11,354 bases of DNA, from NCBI GenBank assembly GCA_021732805.1, contig JAKFUJ010000071.1, forward strand, positions 1 to 11,354, given 5' to 3'. Under the pieces are notes generated by a model, which did not search any database, was not told where the DNA came from, and saw only the letters and a program-made list of their open reading frames with translations. Source of the DNA: Betaproteobacteria bacterium. Its GTDB lineage: Bacteria; Pseudomonadota; Gammaproteobacteria; Burkholderiales; SG8-41. The position numbers and the translations under genes are program-made. Positions 1 through 7,532 of the stretch are shown in pieces (the stretch's first letter is position 1; each line of letters begins with the position of its first letter).

Positions 1-2734
1 CCTGAATCTCAAGCTCAACGCCACAGCGCGCAGCAAACAGCATTTCACAAATCGTCGCCAGCAGACCACCGTCAGAACGGTCATGGTAGGCGAGCAGCAG
101 GTCATCCCGATTCAATTGCTGGATGGTCTCAAAAAAATGTTTCAGGTCGGCAGCAGCAATTACATCCGGTGTCGCATCGCCGACGGCGCCATGCACCTGC
201 GCCAGCGCCGAACCGCCAAGGCGGTTCATTCCCCGCCCAAGATCAATCAGCAACAGGTCGGTATCACCGCAGTCGGTACGCAATTGCGGTGTCAGTGTTT
301 TGCGTACGTCGCTCACCGGGGCAAATGCTGAAATGATCAGCGACAACGGCGCGACCACTTCCTTACTTGATCCGCCCTCCTCCCATGCGGTCTTCATCGA
401 CAGGGAATCCTTGCCCACCGGGATGCTGATTCCCAGCTGCGGACAAAGTTCCATCGCCACCGCATGTACGGTATCAAACAGCGCAGCATCCTCGCCCGGA
501 TGTCCGGCCGCAGCCATCCAGTTGGCTGACAGTTTCACGTCGCCGAGTTTCGCAATATTTGCCGCCGCGATATTGGTAATGGCTTCTCCCAGCGCCATGC
601 GTCCCGAAGCTTCAGGATTCAGCACCGCCAGCGGCGTGCGCTCACCCATCGCCATCGCTTCGCCGCAGGTCGCGTTGAATCCCATCAACGTTACTGCCAC
701 ATCCGCCACTGGAACCTGCCATGGTCCGACCATCTGATCGCGTGCGGTCATGCCGCCGACCGTACGGTCACCGATGCTGATCAAAAACGTTTTGTCGGCC
801 ACCGTCGGCAGACGCAGCACGCGATACAGTGCCTCACGGATATCAATACCGGTCGTATCAAACACCTGCCCTTCGCGGATCAGGCGTTTCACGTCACGTG
901 TCATTTTCGGTGGCTTGCCCAGCAACACGGCGAGCTCCATGTCCACCGGATTGTTGTTGAATACCGCATCACCAACCATCAACCGGCCATCGCCGGTGGC
1001 CGTGCCGACCACGGCAAACGGGCAACGCTCGCGCTCACAAATCGCGCGGAAGCCTTCAAGCTCTTTTGGCGCAATCGCCAGCACATAACGCTCCTGTGCT
1101 TCGTTACACCAGATCTGCATCGGCGACATGCCCGGTTCCTCGCTGGGCACTTCGCGCAACTGGAAATGGCCACCGCGCTGCGCGCCGTGCACCAGTTCCG
1201 GCAGCGCATTCGACAGCCCCCCGGCGCCAACATCATGAATCGACAGCAGCGGATTGTTGGCGCCCAGTTCCCAGCAGCGATCGATGACTTCCTGTGCCCG
1301 ACGCTCGATCTCCGGATTGCCGCGCTGCACCGAATCAAAATCAAGATCTTCCTGGTTGCTTCCCGTATCCATGCTCGAAGCTGCACCGCCGCCCAGCCCG
1401 ATCAACATGCCCGGACCGCCGAGCTGGATCAGCAACGCGCCTACCGGCAGCGCATATTTGGCCGTATGCTGCGCAGCGATGTTGCCCAGTCCACCGGCAA
1501 TCATGATCGGCTTGTGATAACCGCGCACCTCGCGGCCTACACGCATTTCGTAACTGCGAAAATAACCGGCGAGATTCGGCCGGCCAAATTCATTATTGAA
1601 CGATGCCCCTCCAATGGGCCCGTCAAGCATGATCTGCAGGGCGGAAGCAATGCGTCCGGGTTTGCCCACCGGATTCGCTTCCCACGGATGTTCAAACCCG
1701 GGAATGCGCAGGTTGGATACCGAAAATCCGCTGAGCCCCGCTTTGGGTTTGGCGCCGCGGCCGGTCGCGCCTTCATCACGAATCTCACCGCCAGAGCCGG
1801 TCGATGCACCGGGGAACGGCGAAATCGCGGTCGGGTGGTTGTGGGTCTCGACTTTCATCAGGATATGCGTCAGTTCCCGACTGTAGCCATAGCCCTGCGC
1901 CGCGCCGGGATAGAAACGCTCAACCGTTGCGCCCTCAATCACCGACGAATTGTCGGAATACGCCACCACGGTGCCTTGCGGATGTTTTTCGTGCGTAGTG
2001 CGGATCATGCCGAACAGCGAACGATCCTGCTTCTCACCATCGATGACCCAATCGGCGTTGAAAATCTTGTGCCGGCAATGCTCAGAGTTCGCCTGCGCGA
2101 ACATCATCAATTCGACATCGGTCGGGTTGCGGCCCATGCGTTTGAAGTTGTCAAACAGGTAATCGATTTCATCGACGGACAAAGCCAGCCCCATCGCGGC
2201 ATTGGCCATGGACAGCGCATCACGGCCACCACCCAGCACGTCGACAGTCGCCAGTGGTTTGGGTGTCATGCGCTGAAACAGGGCTTCAGCCTCATCAAGA
2301 TTGCCCAGCACTGATTCGGTCATCCGGTCGTGAATATGCGGCAACAGCGTCAGGCGCTGCGCAGCATTCAGGGACTTGCCGCTGGCGGAGCACCACCAGG
2401 CCACGCCGCGTTCGATGCGCTCCACGGCGGGCAGGCCGCAGTGCCGCGCAATATCGGTTGCTTTGGAAGACCAGGGGGAAATCGTACCGAGACGCGGCGT
2501 CACCAGCAGCGGCAGGCCGTCCTGCACCACCGGTGTCGTGGCCGGACCGTACTCGAGCAGACGATCCAGCTGCTGACGCTCGGCATCCTGCAGGGGCCGA
2601 TTCAGGCTGATGAAATGCCAGTACTCGGCGGCAATCTGCAGCTCCGGAATTTCTGCACCGGCAGCTTGTAGGAGTTTTTTCCTGCGGAAAGCAGAGAGCG
2701 CATCGCGCCCTCTCAGGCGTAGGAAAAGCGGCAT
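1..2734 (-). CDS. purL: Phosphoribosylformylglycinamidine synthase PurL, large E. coli-type form (C-terminus beyond left edge)
   Basis: PurL converts FGAR, ATP and glutamine to FGAM in the fourth step of cytoplasmic purine synthesis. Reading the minus strand from ATG 2734-2732 gives 911 uninterrupted codons that run off the left edge, against roughly 1300 residues for the full family protein. The N-terminus has the family start (RDALSAFRRKKLL). About residues 298-335 hold the signature HNHPTAISPFPGASTGSGGE followed by IRDEGATGRGAKPKAGLSG. GLGGGAASSMD lies near residue 447, IPVGKDSLSMKTAW near 770 and YHDRSDGGL at 883-891. Both FGAM-synthetase (AIRS-like) halves are thus mostly present, and the C-terminal class I glutaminase domain lies outside the window. 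No frameshift is seen. No clear Shine-Dalgarno precedes the start, which I chose by homology. The neighbouring nnr gene is divergent, so purL appears to have its own promoter. Confidence 0.97.
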   Translation of the reverse strand, partial: MPLFLRLRGRDALSAFRRKKLLQAAGAEIPELQIAAEYWHFISLNRPLQDAERQQLDRLLEYGPATTPVVQDGLPLLVTPRLGTISPWSSKATDIARHCGLPAVERIERGVAWWCSASGKSLNAAQRLTLLPHIHDRMTESVLGNLDEAEALFQRMTPKPLATVDVLGGGRDALSMANAAMGLALSVDEIDYLFDNFKRMGRNPTDVELMMFAQANSEHCRHKIFNADWVIDGEKQDRSLFGMIRTTHEKHPQGTVVAYSDNSSVIEGATVERFYPGAAQGYGYSRELTHILMKVETHNHPTAISPFPGASTGSGGEIRDEGATGRGAKPKAGLSGFSVSNLRIPGFEHPWEANPVGKPGRIASALQIMLDGPIGGASFNNEFGRPNLAGYFRSYEMRVGREVRGYHKPIMIAGGLGNIAAQHTAKYALPVGALLIQLGGPGMLIGLGGGAASSMDTGSNQEDLDFDSVQRGNPEIERRAQEVIDRCWELGANNPLLSIHDVGAGGLSNALPELVHGAQRGGHFQLREVPSEEPGMSPMQIWCNEAQERYVLAIAPKELEGFRAICERERCPFAVVGTATGDGRLMVGDAVFNNNPVDMELAVLLGKPPKMTRDVKRLIREGQVFDTTGIDIREALYRVLRLPTVADKTFLISIGDRTVGGMTARDQMVGPWQVPVADVAVTLMGFNATCGEAMAMGERTPLAVLNPEASGRMALGEAITNIAAANIAKLGDVKLSANWMAAAGHPGEDAALFDTVHAVAMELCPQLGISIPVGKDSLSMKTAWEEGGSSKEVVAPLSLIISAFAPVSDVRKTLTPQLRTDCGDTDLLLIDLGRGMNRLGGSALAQVHGAVGDATPDVIAAADLKHFFETIQQLNRDDLLLAYHDRSDGGLLATICEMLFAARCGVELEIQ

Positions 2735-2816
2735 GATCAATGGCTGTTCGGAAAGCGCAATTTTACCCGAACCTGCCCCGCTCCGCAGAAGCGCATGCGT
2801 TAAACTTGCGGCCACC
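2735..2816. promoter_or_regulatory. Divergent purL / nnr intergenic region with candidate -10 elements
   Basis: These 82 bp separate the divergent purL and nnr starts and must hold both promoters if the chosen starts are right. On the minus strand TAAAAT (2765-2760) is a good -10 candidate about 26 bp before the purL ATG, but no good -35 lies 17 bp upstream of it. On the plus strand TAAACT (2801-2806) ends 10 bp before the nnr ATG at 2817. If used, it would give an almost leaderless nnr mRNA, consistent with the missing Shine-Dalgarno. I saw no obvious PurR-like palindrome. Both calls rest on short motifs only. Confidence 0.25.
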
Positions 2817-4307
2817 ATGAATATGCCGCATACCGCACCGATATTGCTGACTGCTGACCTGCGCCGTATCGAGCAGGCTGCACTGAAAGGAAATAACCCC
2901 GCGCCATTGATGGAACGTGCCGGTCTGGCAGCCGCCGAACTGGCGCGCACGCTGGCCGGTGACAGTGGCAGGCCGGTGCTGATTCTCGCCGGACCGGGCA
3001 ACAACGGCGGCGATGCGCTGGTGGTTGCCCGGTTGCTTAAACAATGGTGGTTCAAAGTCTGTGTCGTCAGCATTGCTGATTCACGACACTATTCCGGTGA
3101 TGCCGCCGCCGCACTGCAGGCCTGGCGCAATGCCGGTGGCGAACTCGCCACGGAAATTCCGCTGGCGCAGGACTGGGCACTGATCATCGACGGACTGTTC
3201 GGCATCGGACTCAAGCGCGATCTTGATGGTGATTACGCGTCTCTGGTCGAACAGATCAACGCACTGGATGCGCCGGTACTGGCGCTGGATATCCCCAGCG
3301 GGCTCGATGCCGATACCGGTCGTGTTCTGGGCTGCGCAGTACTGGCCGATCACAGCATGACCTTCATTGCATTGAAACCAGGCCTGCTGACGCTGGACGG
3401 TGCTGATCACTGTGGCGATTTGCACGTCGCCGATCTGGGACTGACGATCGAGGTTGATGCCGCGCCCTACGGCGTGCTGATCGGTGATGCCGTACTGAAA
3501 CACCTGCTGCCGCCGCGTCCGCAAAATTCGCACAAAGGCACTTACGGCAGCGCCGGCATCATTGGTGGCGCGCACGGCATGGTCGGTGCCGCATTGCTTG
3601 CTGCACGCGCTGCGCTGAAATGCGGTGCCGGTCGCGTCTACAGCGGGATGATTGCCAATGACGCACCGCTGGTTGACCTGCTGCAACCGGAACTGATGGT
3701 ACTGCCGGCCGATGGCGTATTGCGACTGGATCACCTGACTGCACTGGCCATAGGCCCGGGACTCGGCAACTCCCCCGACGCTGCGGAATATCTCGATTGG
3801 GGGCTGGATGCAGCCGCGCCATTGGTCCTGGACGCCGATGCGTTGAATTTGATCGCCTGCACAGAGACATTAAAAGATAAATTAAAACAACGAGTTACAG
3901 CAACCATCCTGACACCGCATCCGGCCGAAGCCGCACGCCTGCTCGGCGCCACCACGGCAGAAATCCAGAATGACCGTGTCGCGTCGGCACTGAAACTCGC
4001 GCAGGAATTCAACGCCGGCGTCGTATTGAAAGGCGCGGGCAGCATTTGCGCCTGGCCCGATGGTCACTGGGCTATCAACTCTTCAGGCAATCCCGGCATG
4101 GCGGCCGCGGGCATGGGGGATGTGCTGACCGGCATCATCACGGCATTACTCGCGCAGGGTGTGCATGAACGCCATGCACTGACGGCTGGTGTCTACCTGC
4201 ACGGCGCGGCCGCGGATTGGTGCGTCGCCCACGGCCATGGCCCCGTCGGACTGACGGCCGGGAATGTGTCCGATGCGGTGCGCGGACGGCTCAATCGCCG
4301 GGAGTAG
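2817..4307 (+). CDS. nnr: Bifunctional NAD(P)H-hydrate epimerase / ADP-dependent NAD(P)H-hydrate dehydratase
   Basis: This metabolite-repair enzyme interconverts R and S forms of damaged hydrated NAD(P)H and dehydrates the S form back to NAD(P)H using ADP. The 496-residue protein matches the usual fused YjeF length of about 500. The N-terminal epimerase domain shows GPGNNGGDALVVARLL at 59-74, DGLFGIGL at 125-132, DIPSGLDADTG at 158-168 and TFIALKPGLLT at 182-192. The C-terminal ribokinase-like dehydratase domain shows HKGTYGSAGIIGG at 239-251, GPGLGN at 313-318, LDADALNL at 338-345, TPHPAE at 366-371 and NPGMAAAGMGDVLTG at 425-439, with the expected catalytic Asp435. The frame is open upstream to ATG 2610, but that would overlap the purL coding region with a non-conserved leader. 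ATG 2817 (MNMPHTAPILL) fits the family start better. E. coli has tsaE next to this gene; here a DUF2059-like gene follows. Confidence 0.95.
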   Translation: MNMPHTAPILLTADLRRIEQAALKGNNPAPLMERAGLAAAELARTLAGDSGRPVLILAGPGNNGGDALVVARLLKQWWFKVCVVSIADSRHYSGDAAAALQAWRNAGGELATEIPLAQDWALIIDGLFGIGLKRDLDGDYASLVEQINALDAPVLALDIPSGLDADTGRVLGCAVLADHSMTFIALKPGLLTLDGADHCGDLHVADLGLTIEVDAAPYGVLIGDAVLKHLLPPRPQNSHKGTYGSAGIIGGAHGMVGAALLAARAALKCGAGRVYSGMIANDAPLVDLLQPELMVLPADGVLRLDHLTALAIGPGLGNSPDAAEYLDWGLDAAAPLVLDADALNLIACTETLKDKLKQRVTATILTPHPAEAARLLGATTAEIQNDRVASALKLAQEFNAGVVLKGAGSICAWPDGHWAINSSGNPGMAAAGMGDVLTGIITALLAQGVHERHALTAGVYLHGAAADWCVAHGHGPVGLTAGNVSDAVRGRLNRRE

Positions 4308-4380
4308 GCCATCGACGCAACACAATCATCGCAGGTCCCGATCCACCCCGACCGGATATTCCGCTTGCGCGCCGGTCGCC

Positions 4381-5283
4381 ATGATTGACTCGTGCCGGAT
4401 GCTGATCCGCGTGATGCTGCTCGCTGCAGCGGCCACGCTCGCCCACGCGCAGGATACGCGCCTGCTCGCCGCGGAGTTGATCAGCGCCAAGGGCGGCTAT
4501 ATTGCAAAAAAACGCCAGCTCGAAGACATGCGCCTGCAGGCTTATGTACCGATACTGCTGCGGGCAGTCGGCAAAGGGCCGCAATGGAATCCATCGCATG
4601 CAAAATGGCGGGCGCTGGAACAGCGCATCACCACAGACTGGCTCAGGCTCAACGATGACTATGCCCGGCGCCTGGGACGTGATCCGTCTTATGACTGGTT
4701 TGACCATGCGCTCGCAGGCGAATACGCAAAAGCGTTCTCACCCGAAGAACTCCAGGCGTTAACAACCTTTCACAGCTCTGCCGCCGGACGGTCACTCCTG
4801 GGTCTGGAACGTGAATTATTGATGTTTTATCCGGTGCAGATGGTCGGCGCCCTCGGCCGTGCGCTGGGACTCAATGAACCGCTCTCCGGGGATGCCCGGA
4901 ATTTGTTCCAGTCACCGGAGTCGCGTGCGCGCCGGGATTTCCTGAACCTGTTCGAAACCGAAGCCATCATCCGCGAGGAAGGATTCCGCGTCGGCGGCGC
5001 GTATGTGCAGGCGAGTTATCCGACCATCCTGCAGAGCGCGATCGCCGCGGCGGCACTGCGCATCGACGATTTGCGCGCCCGGTTGACCACCGCGCACCAA
5101 TCATCAGTTATCGCCTTCATCAATTCGAGCCTGGGCCGCAAGGAACGAGAATTTCTCAGCCGCGCAACACCCGTCGTCCTGCCCGCTCCGGAGGATCCCA
5201 AATTCGCGATGGAGCAGGAAAGCGCGTTCTATGAGAATCTGGCCACGCTGACCGCACAATGGAAAAAAATGGCCGCTGACTAA
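4381..5283 (+). CDS. Secreted DUF2059-like protein of unknown function
   Basis: The 300-residue protein starts with a short hydrophobic signal peptide (MLIRVMLLAAAATLAHAQ), with likely signal peptidase I cleavage after AHA at residue 23, so it should be periplasmic. Around residues 107-147 the segment EYAKAFSPEELQALTTFHSS followed by AAGRSLL has the pattern of DUF2059 (acidic start, PEEL, F-x-x-S, G-R/K-x-L-L). The protein is predicted mostly helical. A second weaker copy of the pattern (FINSSLGRKEREFLS, about residues 246-260) suggests an internal repeat. No catalytic motif is visible and the family has no established biochemical role that I know of. The start is uncertain: the frame is open to ATG 4264 inside nnr, and ATG 4399 would also leave a signal peptide. 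ATG 4381 lies 73 bp after nnr, with no clear Shine-Dalgarno. Co-transcription with nnr is possible. Confidence 0.72.
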   Translation: MIDSCRMLIRVMLLAAAATLAHAQDTRLLAAELISAKGGYIAKKRQLEDMRLQAYVPILLRAVGKGPQWNPSHAKWRALEQRITTDWLRLNDDYARRLGRDPSYDWFDHALAGEYAKAFSPEELQALTTFHSSAAGRSLLGLERELLMFYPVQMVGALGRALGLNEPLSGDARNLFQSPESRARRDFLNLFETEAIIREEGFRVGGAYVQASYPTILQSAIAAAALRIDDLRARLTTAHQSSVIAFINSSLGRKEREFLSRATPVVLPAPEDPKFAMEQESAFYENLATLTAQWKKMAAD

Positions 5284-5331
5284 AAACCCTGCTTGAGAGC
5301 ATTTGCCTGAGGGCGGCGCCACGCCATTACA

Positions 5332-5715
5332 TCACGCACTCAGCGTGCGCACCACGTACAGTCCCAGCATGGTCATTGCCAGCGAACCGATGAGGTGGCT
5401 GCCTATCAGCACCATTGCCCAGCCATAATGTTCTTCCTGCATCAACATCACCGCCTCCAGCGAAAAGGCTGAAAACGTGGTCAGGCTGCCGAGGAAACCG
5501 GTGATGAAAAACAAACGGTATTCAACGGGCAGCGTCATGTGCTGCACGAAGAACTCCAGCGCCGCACCGACCAGAAATCCGCCGATCAGGTTGACCGCCA
5601 GAGTGCCCAGCGGCAGGGTGGGCAGGACGTGGTTGAGCGCCGCCGAAAATCCCCAGCGCAGCCACGCACCGAGCGCCGCACCGATGCCCACTGCGGCAAA
5701 ACCTGCGGCGCTCAT
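5332..5715 (-). CDS. crcB: Fluoride-specific ion channel CrcB/Fluc
   Basis: CrcB/Fluc proteins are small inner-membrane channels that assemble as antiparallel dimers and let cytoplasmic fluoride leak out. The 127-residue length is typical, and four hydrophobic segments are visible at about 4-28, 36-57, 67-92 and 98-123. Family motifs are present: GIGAALGAWLRW near the N-terminus, GTLAVNLIGGFLVG with the conserved Asn42, and the TM3 break TGFLGSLTTFSAFS at 72-85. The last carries the Phe81/Phe84 pair expected for the fluoride-conducting phenylalanine box. A single gene implies a homodimer. The gene converges on the DUF2059-like gene with 48 bp between stop codons. No fluoride riboswitch is recognisable upstream; the inverted-repeat element at 5735-5875 ends only 19 bp before the start codon. 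No strong Shine-Dalgarno is visible. Confidence 0.93.
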   Translation of the reverse strand: MSAAGFAAVGIGAALGAWLRWGFSAALNHVLPTLPLGTLAVNLIGGFLVGAALEFFVQHMTLPVEYRLFFITGFLGSLTTFSAFSLEAVMLMQEEHYGWAMVLIGSHLIGSLAMTMLGLYVVRTLSA

Positions 5716-5734
5716 GCGAAGTTCAGCACATCAG

Positions 5735-5875
5735 CAGGGTGTTGAAAAACTCCAGAACATCGCTTCAACTTGGCATTATCGATTTTTCAACCCTCATAAA
5801 ATCAAAGATTTGCACGCGTGTGCGCCTGGTCGCTTCGCTCCCCACGCGCTCGCGCATCATTTTTTCAACAACCTG
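5735..5875. repeat. 141 bp inverted-repeat element, MITE-like, between the dehydratase gene and crcB
   Basis: The left end CAGGGTGTTGAAAAA (5735-5749) and the right end TTTTTCAACAACCTG (5861-5875) are inverted repeats matching at 14 of 15 positions. A third copy of the core, TTTTTCAACCCT at 5783-5794, can pair with the left end instead, so two alternative hairpins are possible. The interior holds no ORF of note. Its right part (5821-5857) is rich in GCGC/CGCG and can fold on itself. Flanks are TCAG on the left and TTAG on the right, a possible imperfect 4 bp target duplication. The right end touches the stop codon of the upstream dehydratase gene. GTTGAAAAA-type ends occur in some insertion sequences as I recall, but no family is assigned. 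It could also act as a terminator hairpin for the dehydratase transcript. Copy number elsewhere is unknown. Confidence 0.6.
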
Positions 5876-7432
5876 TTAGCTGGTGACACCGATATTCCAC
5901 GGCACATATTCGTGATCGCCGAGGCCGAGCAATTCGCTCTTGGTTTTCTCTCCCGATGCCACGCGCAGCATCAGGTCGAAAATCTCCTGCGCTTTCTGTG
6001 ACAATGACTTGGTGCCGTCAAGAATTTCACCGCAGTTGATGTCCATGTCTTCCGCCAGACGGCTGTACATCGGCGTATTGGTCGCCAGCTTGATTGACGG
6101 CACCGGCTTGGCGCCGAACATCGAACCGCGACCGGTGGTAAACATGATCATGTTGGCGCCGCCGGCAATCTGTCCGGTTGCCGATACCGGATCGAAGCCG
6201 GGAGTATCCATGAACACGAAACCCTTTTCCGTCACCGGCTCGGCGTAACGATAGACTGCGTTCAGAGGGCCAGTGCCGCCTTTCATCGACGACCCCAGCG
6301 ATTTTTCGAAAATATTGGCCAGTCCGCCGTGCTGGTTGCCGGGACTGACCACGCCGTTGATCTGGGTATCCTTGCCCGCGTTGTAAACATCTTTCCACCA
6401 GCGGATGCGCTCAATCAGTTTCTCGCCAACCTCTTTGCTTCTGGCGCGACGCGTCAGCGTATGTTCGACACCATAGATTTCCGGCGTCTCCGACAGAATG
6501 TGGGTGCCGCCGTGACGCACCAGGATGTCCATCGCAGCGCCCAGCGCCGGGTTGGCCGTGATCGAAGAAAATCCATCCGAACCACCGCACTGCAGACCCA
6601 GCATCAGATGGCTGGCCGAAACACGCTGGCGCACGACCTTGTTGGCTTCGGGCAGCATTTCTTTCAGTGCAGCGATGCCGGCTTCGATGGTCATGCGCGT
6701 GCCGCCTGATTCCTGCATCACGAAAGTCTTCAACCGGGAACTGACTTCCATGCCCTCATCCTTCATCAAGCCCTTGATCTGGTTGCGTTCGCAGCCCAGA
6801 CCCACAATCAGCGCGCCGGCCAGATTGGCGTGCTGCGCAAAACCGGCCATGGTCCGCCGCAAAAGGTTCATCGGCTCACCGGTCATTTCCATGCCACAAC
6901 CGGTGCCGTGGGCAAACGCACAGACACCATCAATGTTCGGGTACTCCGCCAGACGCTCCGGGGTGAAGTATTCGGCAATCCTGTGCGCTACCGTGGCCGA
7001 ACAATTTACGGTCGCAAGCACACCCAGGTAGTTGCGTGTCGCCACTTGACCGTTGGGACGCACTATCCCCATGAAACTCGCGCGCTCCGCGTCCGGGATC
7101 ATTGCCACCGGTTTGTAATCGCGGGCGTAGGCATAGTCGCGGTCAAATTCGCGAAACTCCAGGTTGTGTGAATGCACATAAGTGCCGGCGGGAATATCGG
7201 CAGACGCGAAGCCGATGGTTACCGCGTATTTGAGTATGGGCTCGTCCTTCTTGATGTCGCGGGCTGCAATCTTGTGGCCGGCAGGCACCTGACTTTTCGA
7301 GGTCAGGCCGCCTTCGATTTTGGTACCGATGCCGATGTCGCCGCGCGCAATCAGCACATTGTCGCTGTCATGCAAGCGGATAACCGGTCCGGATGCGGGT
7401 TTGTCCTTGATCGTGATAACACCGTCGTCCAT
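5876..7432 (-). CDS. UxaA/GarD-family hexarate or altronate dehydratase
   Basis: Members of this family (altronate dehydratase UxaA, galactarate dehydratase GarD) remove water from sugar acids to give 2-keto-3-deoxy acids, using a divalent metal, in the cytoplasm. The 518 residues match the usual 495-525. An N-terminal SAF domain covers about residues 16-95 (DNVLIARGDIGIG, PAGHKIAARDI, and PAGTYVHSHN with His88). The C-terminal catalytic domain holds NYLGVLATVNC (134-144), HGTGCGM (175-181), GLGCERNQ (211-218), LQCGGSDGFSSITANPALG (280-298), SPGNQHGGL (363-371) and FTTGRGS (431-437). Conserved cysteines 144, 179, 214 and 282 are kept. The start is well supported by AGGAGGT six bases before the ATG. 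The C-terminus (WNIGVTS) looks native, so the adjoining repeat has not truncated it. The substrate cannot be read from sequence: it lies beside a deacetylase-fold gene rather than a hexuronate operon, so altronate is only one option. Confidence 0.9.
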   Translation of the reverse strand: MDDGVITIKDKPASGPVIRLHDSDNVLIARGDIGIGTKIEGGLTSKSQVPAGHKIAARDIKKDEPILKYAVTIGFASADIPAGTYVHSHNLEFREFDRDYAYARDYKPVAMIPDAERASFMGIVRPNGQVATRNYLGVLATVNCSATVAHRIAEYFTPERLAEYPNIDGVCAFAHGTGCGMEMTGEPMNLLRRTMAGFAQHANLAGALIVGLGCERNQIKGLMKDEGMEVSSRLKTFVMQESGGTRMTIEAGIAALKEMLPEANKVVRQRVSASHLMLGLQCGGSDGFSSITANPALGAAMDILVRHGGTHILSETPEIYGVEHTLTRRARSKEVGEKLIERIRWWKDVYNAGKDTQINGVVSPGNQHGGLANIFEKSLGSSMKGGTGPLNAVYRYAEPVTEKGFVFMDTPGFDPVSATGQIAGGANMIMFTTGRGSMFGAKPVPSIKLATNTPMYSRLAEDMDINCGEILDGTKSLSQKAQEIFDLMLRVASGEKTKSELLGLGDHEYVPWNIGVTS

Positions 7433-7438
7433 GGCCGT

Positions 7439-7445
7439 ACCTCCT
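7439..7445 (-). promoter_or_regulatory. Strong Shine-Dalgarno of the dehydratase gene
   Basis: On the minus strand AGGAGGT lies six bases before the ATG at 7432-7430. It is a full-length anti-16S match and the strongest ribosome binding site in the window. It fixes the start of the dehydratase gene and suggests efficient translation. Confidence 0.65.
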
Positions 7446-7460
7446 GGTTAAGCAGGCGTC

Positions 7461-7490
7461 ATTCTATAAGGAATGCGCTTTCAGCATCAA
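7461..7490 (-). promoter_or_regulatory. Candidate sigma-70 promoter for the dehydratase gene
   Basis: Reading the minus strand, TTGATG (7490-7485) is followed after 18 bp by TAGAAT (7466-7461). These match the -35 consensus at 4 of 6 and the -10 consensus at 5 of 6 positions. Transcription would begin near 7454, leaving a leader of about 20 nt that contains the strong Shine-Dalgarno. It lies in the 100 bp between the deacetylase stop and the dehydratase start, so the dehydratase may be transcribed independently as well as by readthrough. This is motif evidence only. Confidence 0.4.
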
Positions 7491-7532
7491 AAACACCCGC
7501 ACGAACCGCAACAGCACCCCGTGAAGGCCGGA

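Noticed and set aside
1166..2314. 382-codon open frame on the plus strand
   Set aside because: It lies wholly antisense to purL, whose minus-strand frame carries all family motifs. The plus-strand translation is Arg/His-rich without recognisable domains, typical of an antisense shadow in GC-rich DNA.
1..2734. Apparent lack of a single long minus-strand gene, as if purL were broken
   Set aside because: Translating from 2734 downward gives one continuous frame to the window edge with motifs in order at the start, middle and end. It is a normal gene truncated only by the window.
2610..2816. Upstream in-frame start for nnr adding 69 residues
   Set aside because: The extension overlaps purL, looks unconserved and would put the start inside another gene's coding region. 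The family N-terminus fits ATG 2817.
3081..3734. 217-codon open frame on the minus strand
   Set aside because: It is antisense to the well-conserved nnr coding region, and its translation shows no domain.
5284..5331. Possible bidirectional terminator between the DUF2059-like gene and crcB
   Set aside because: Only a GGCG/CGCC-type mini-palindrome is present, with no T-run on either strand, so it is too weak to call.
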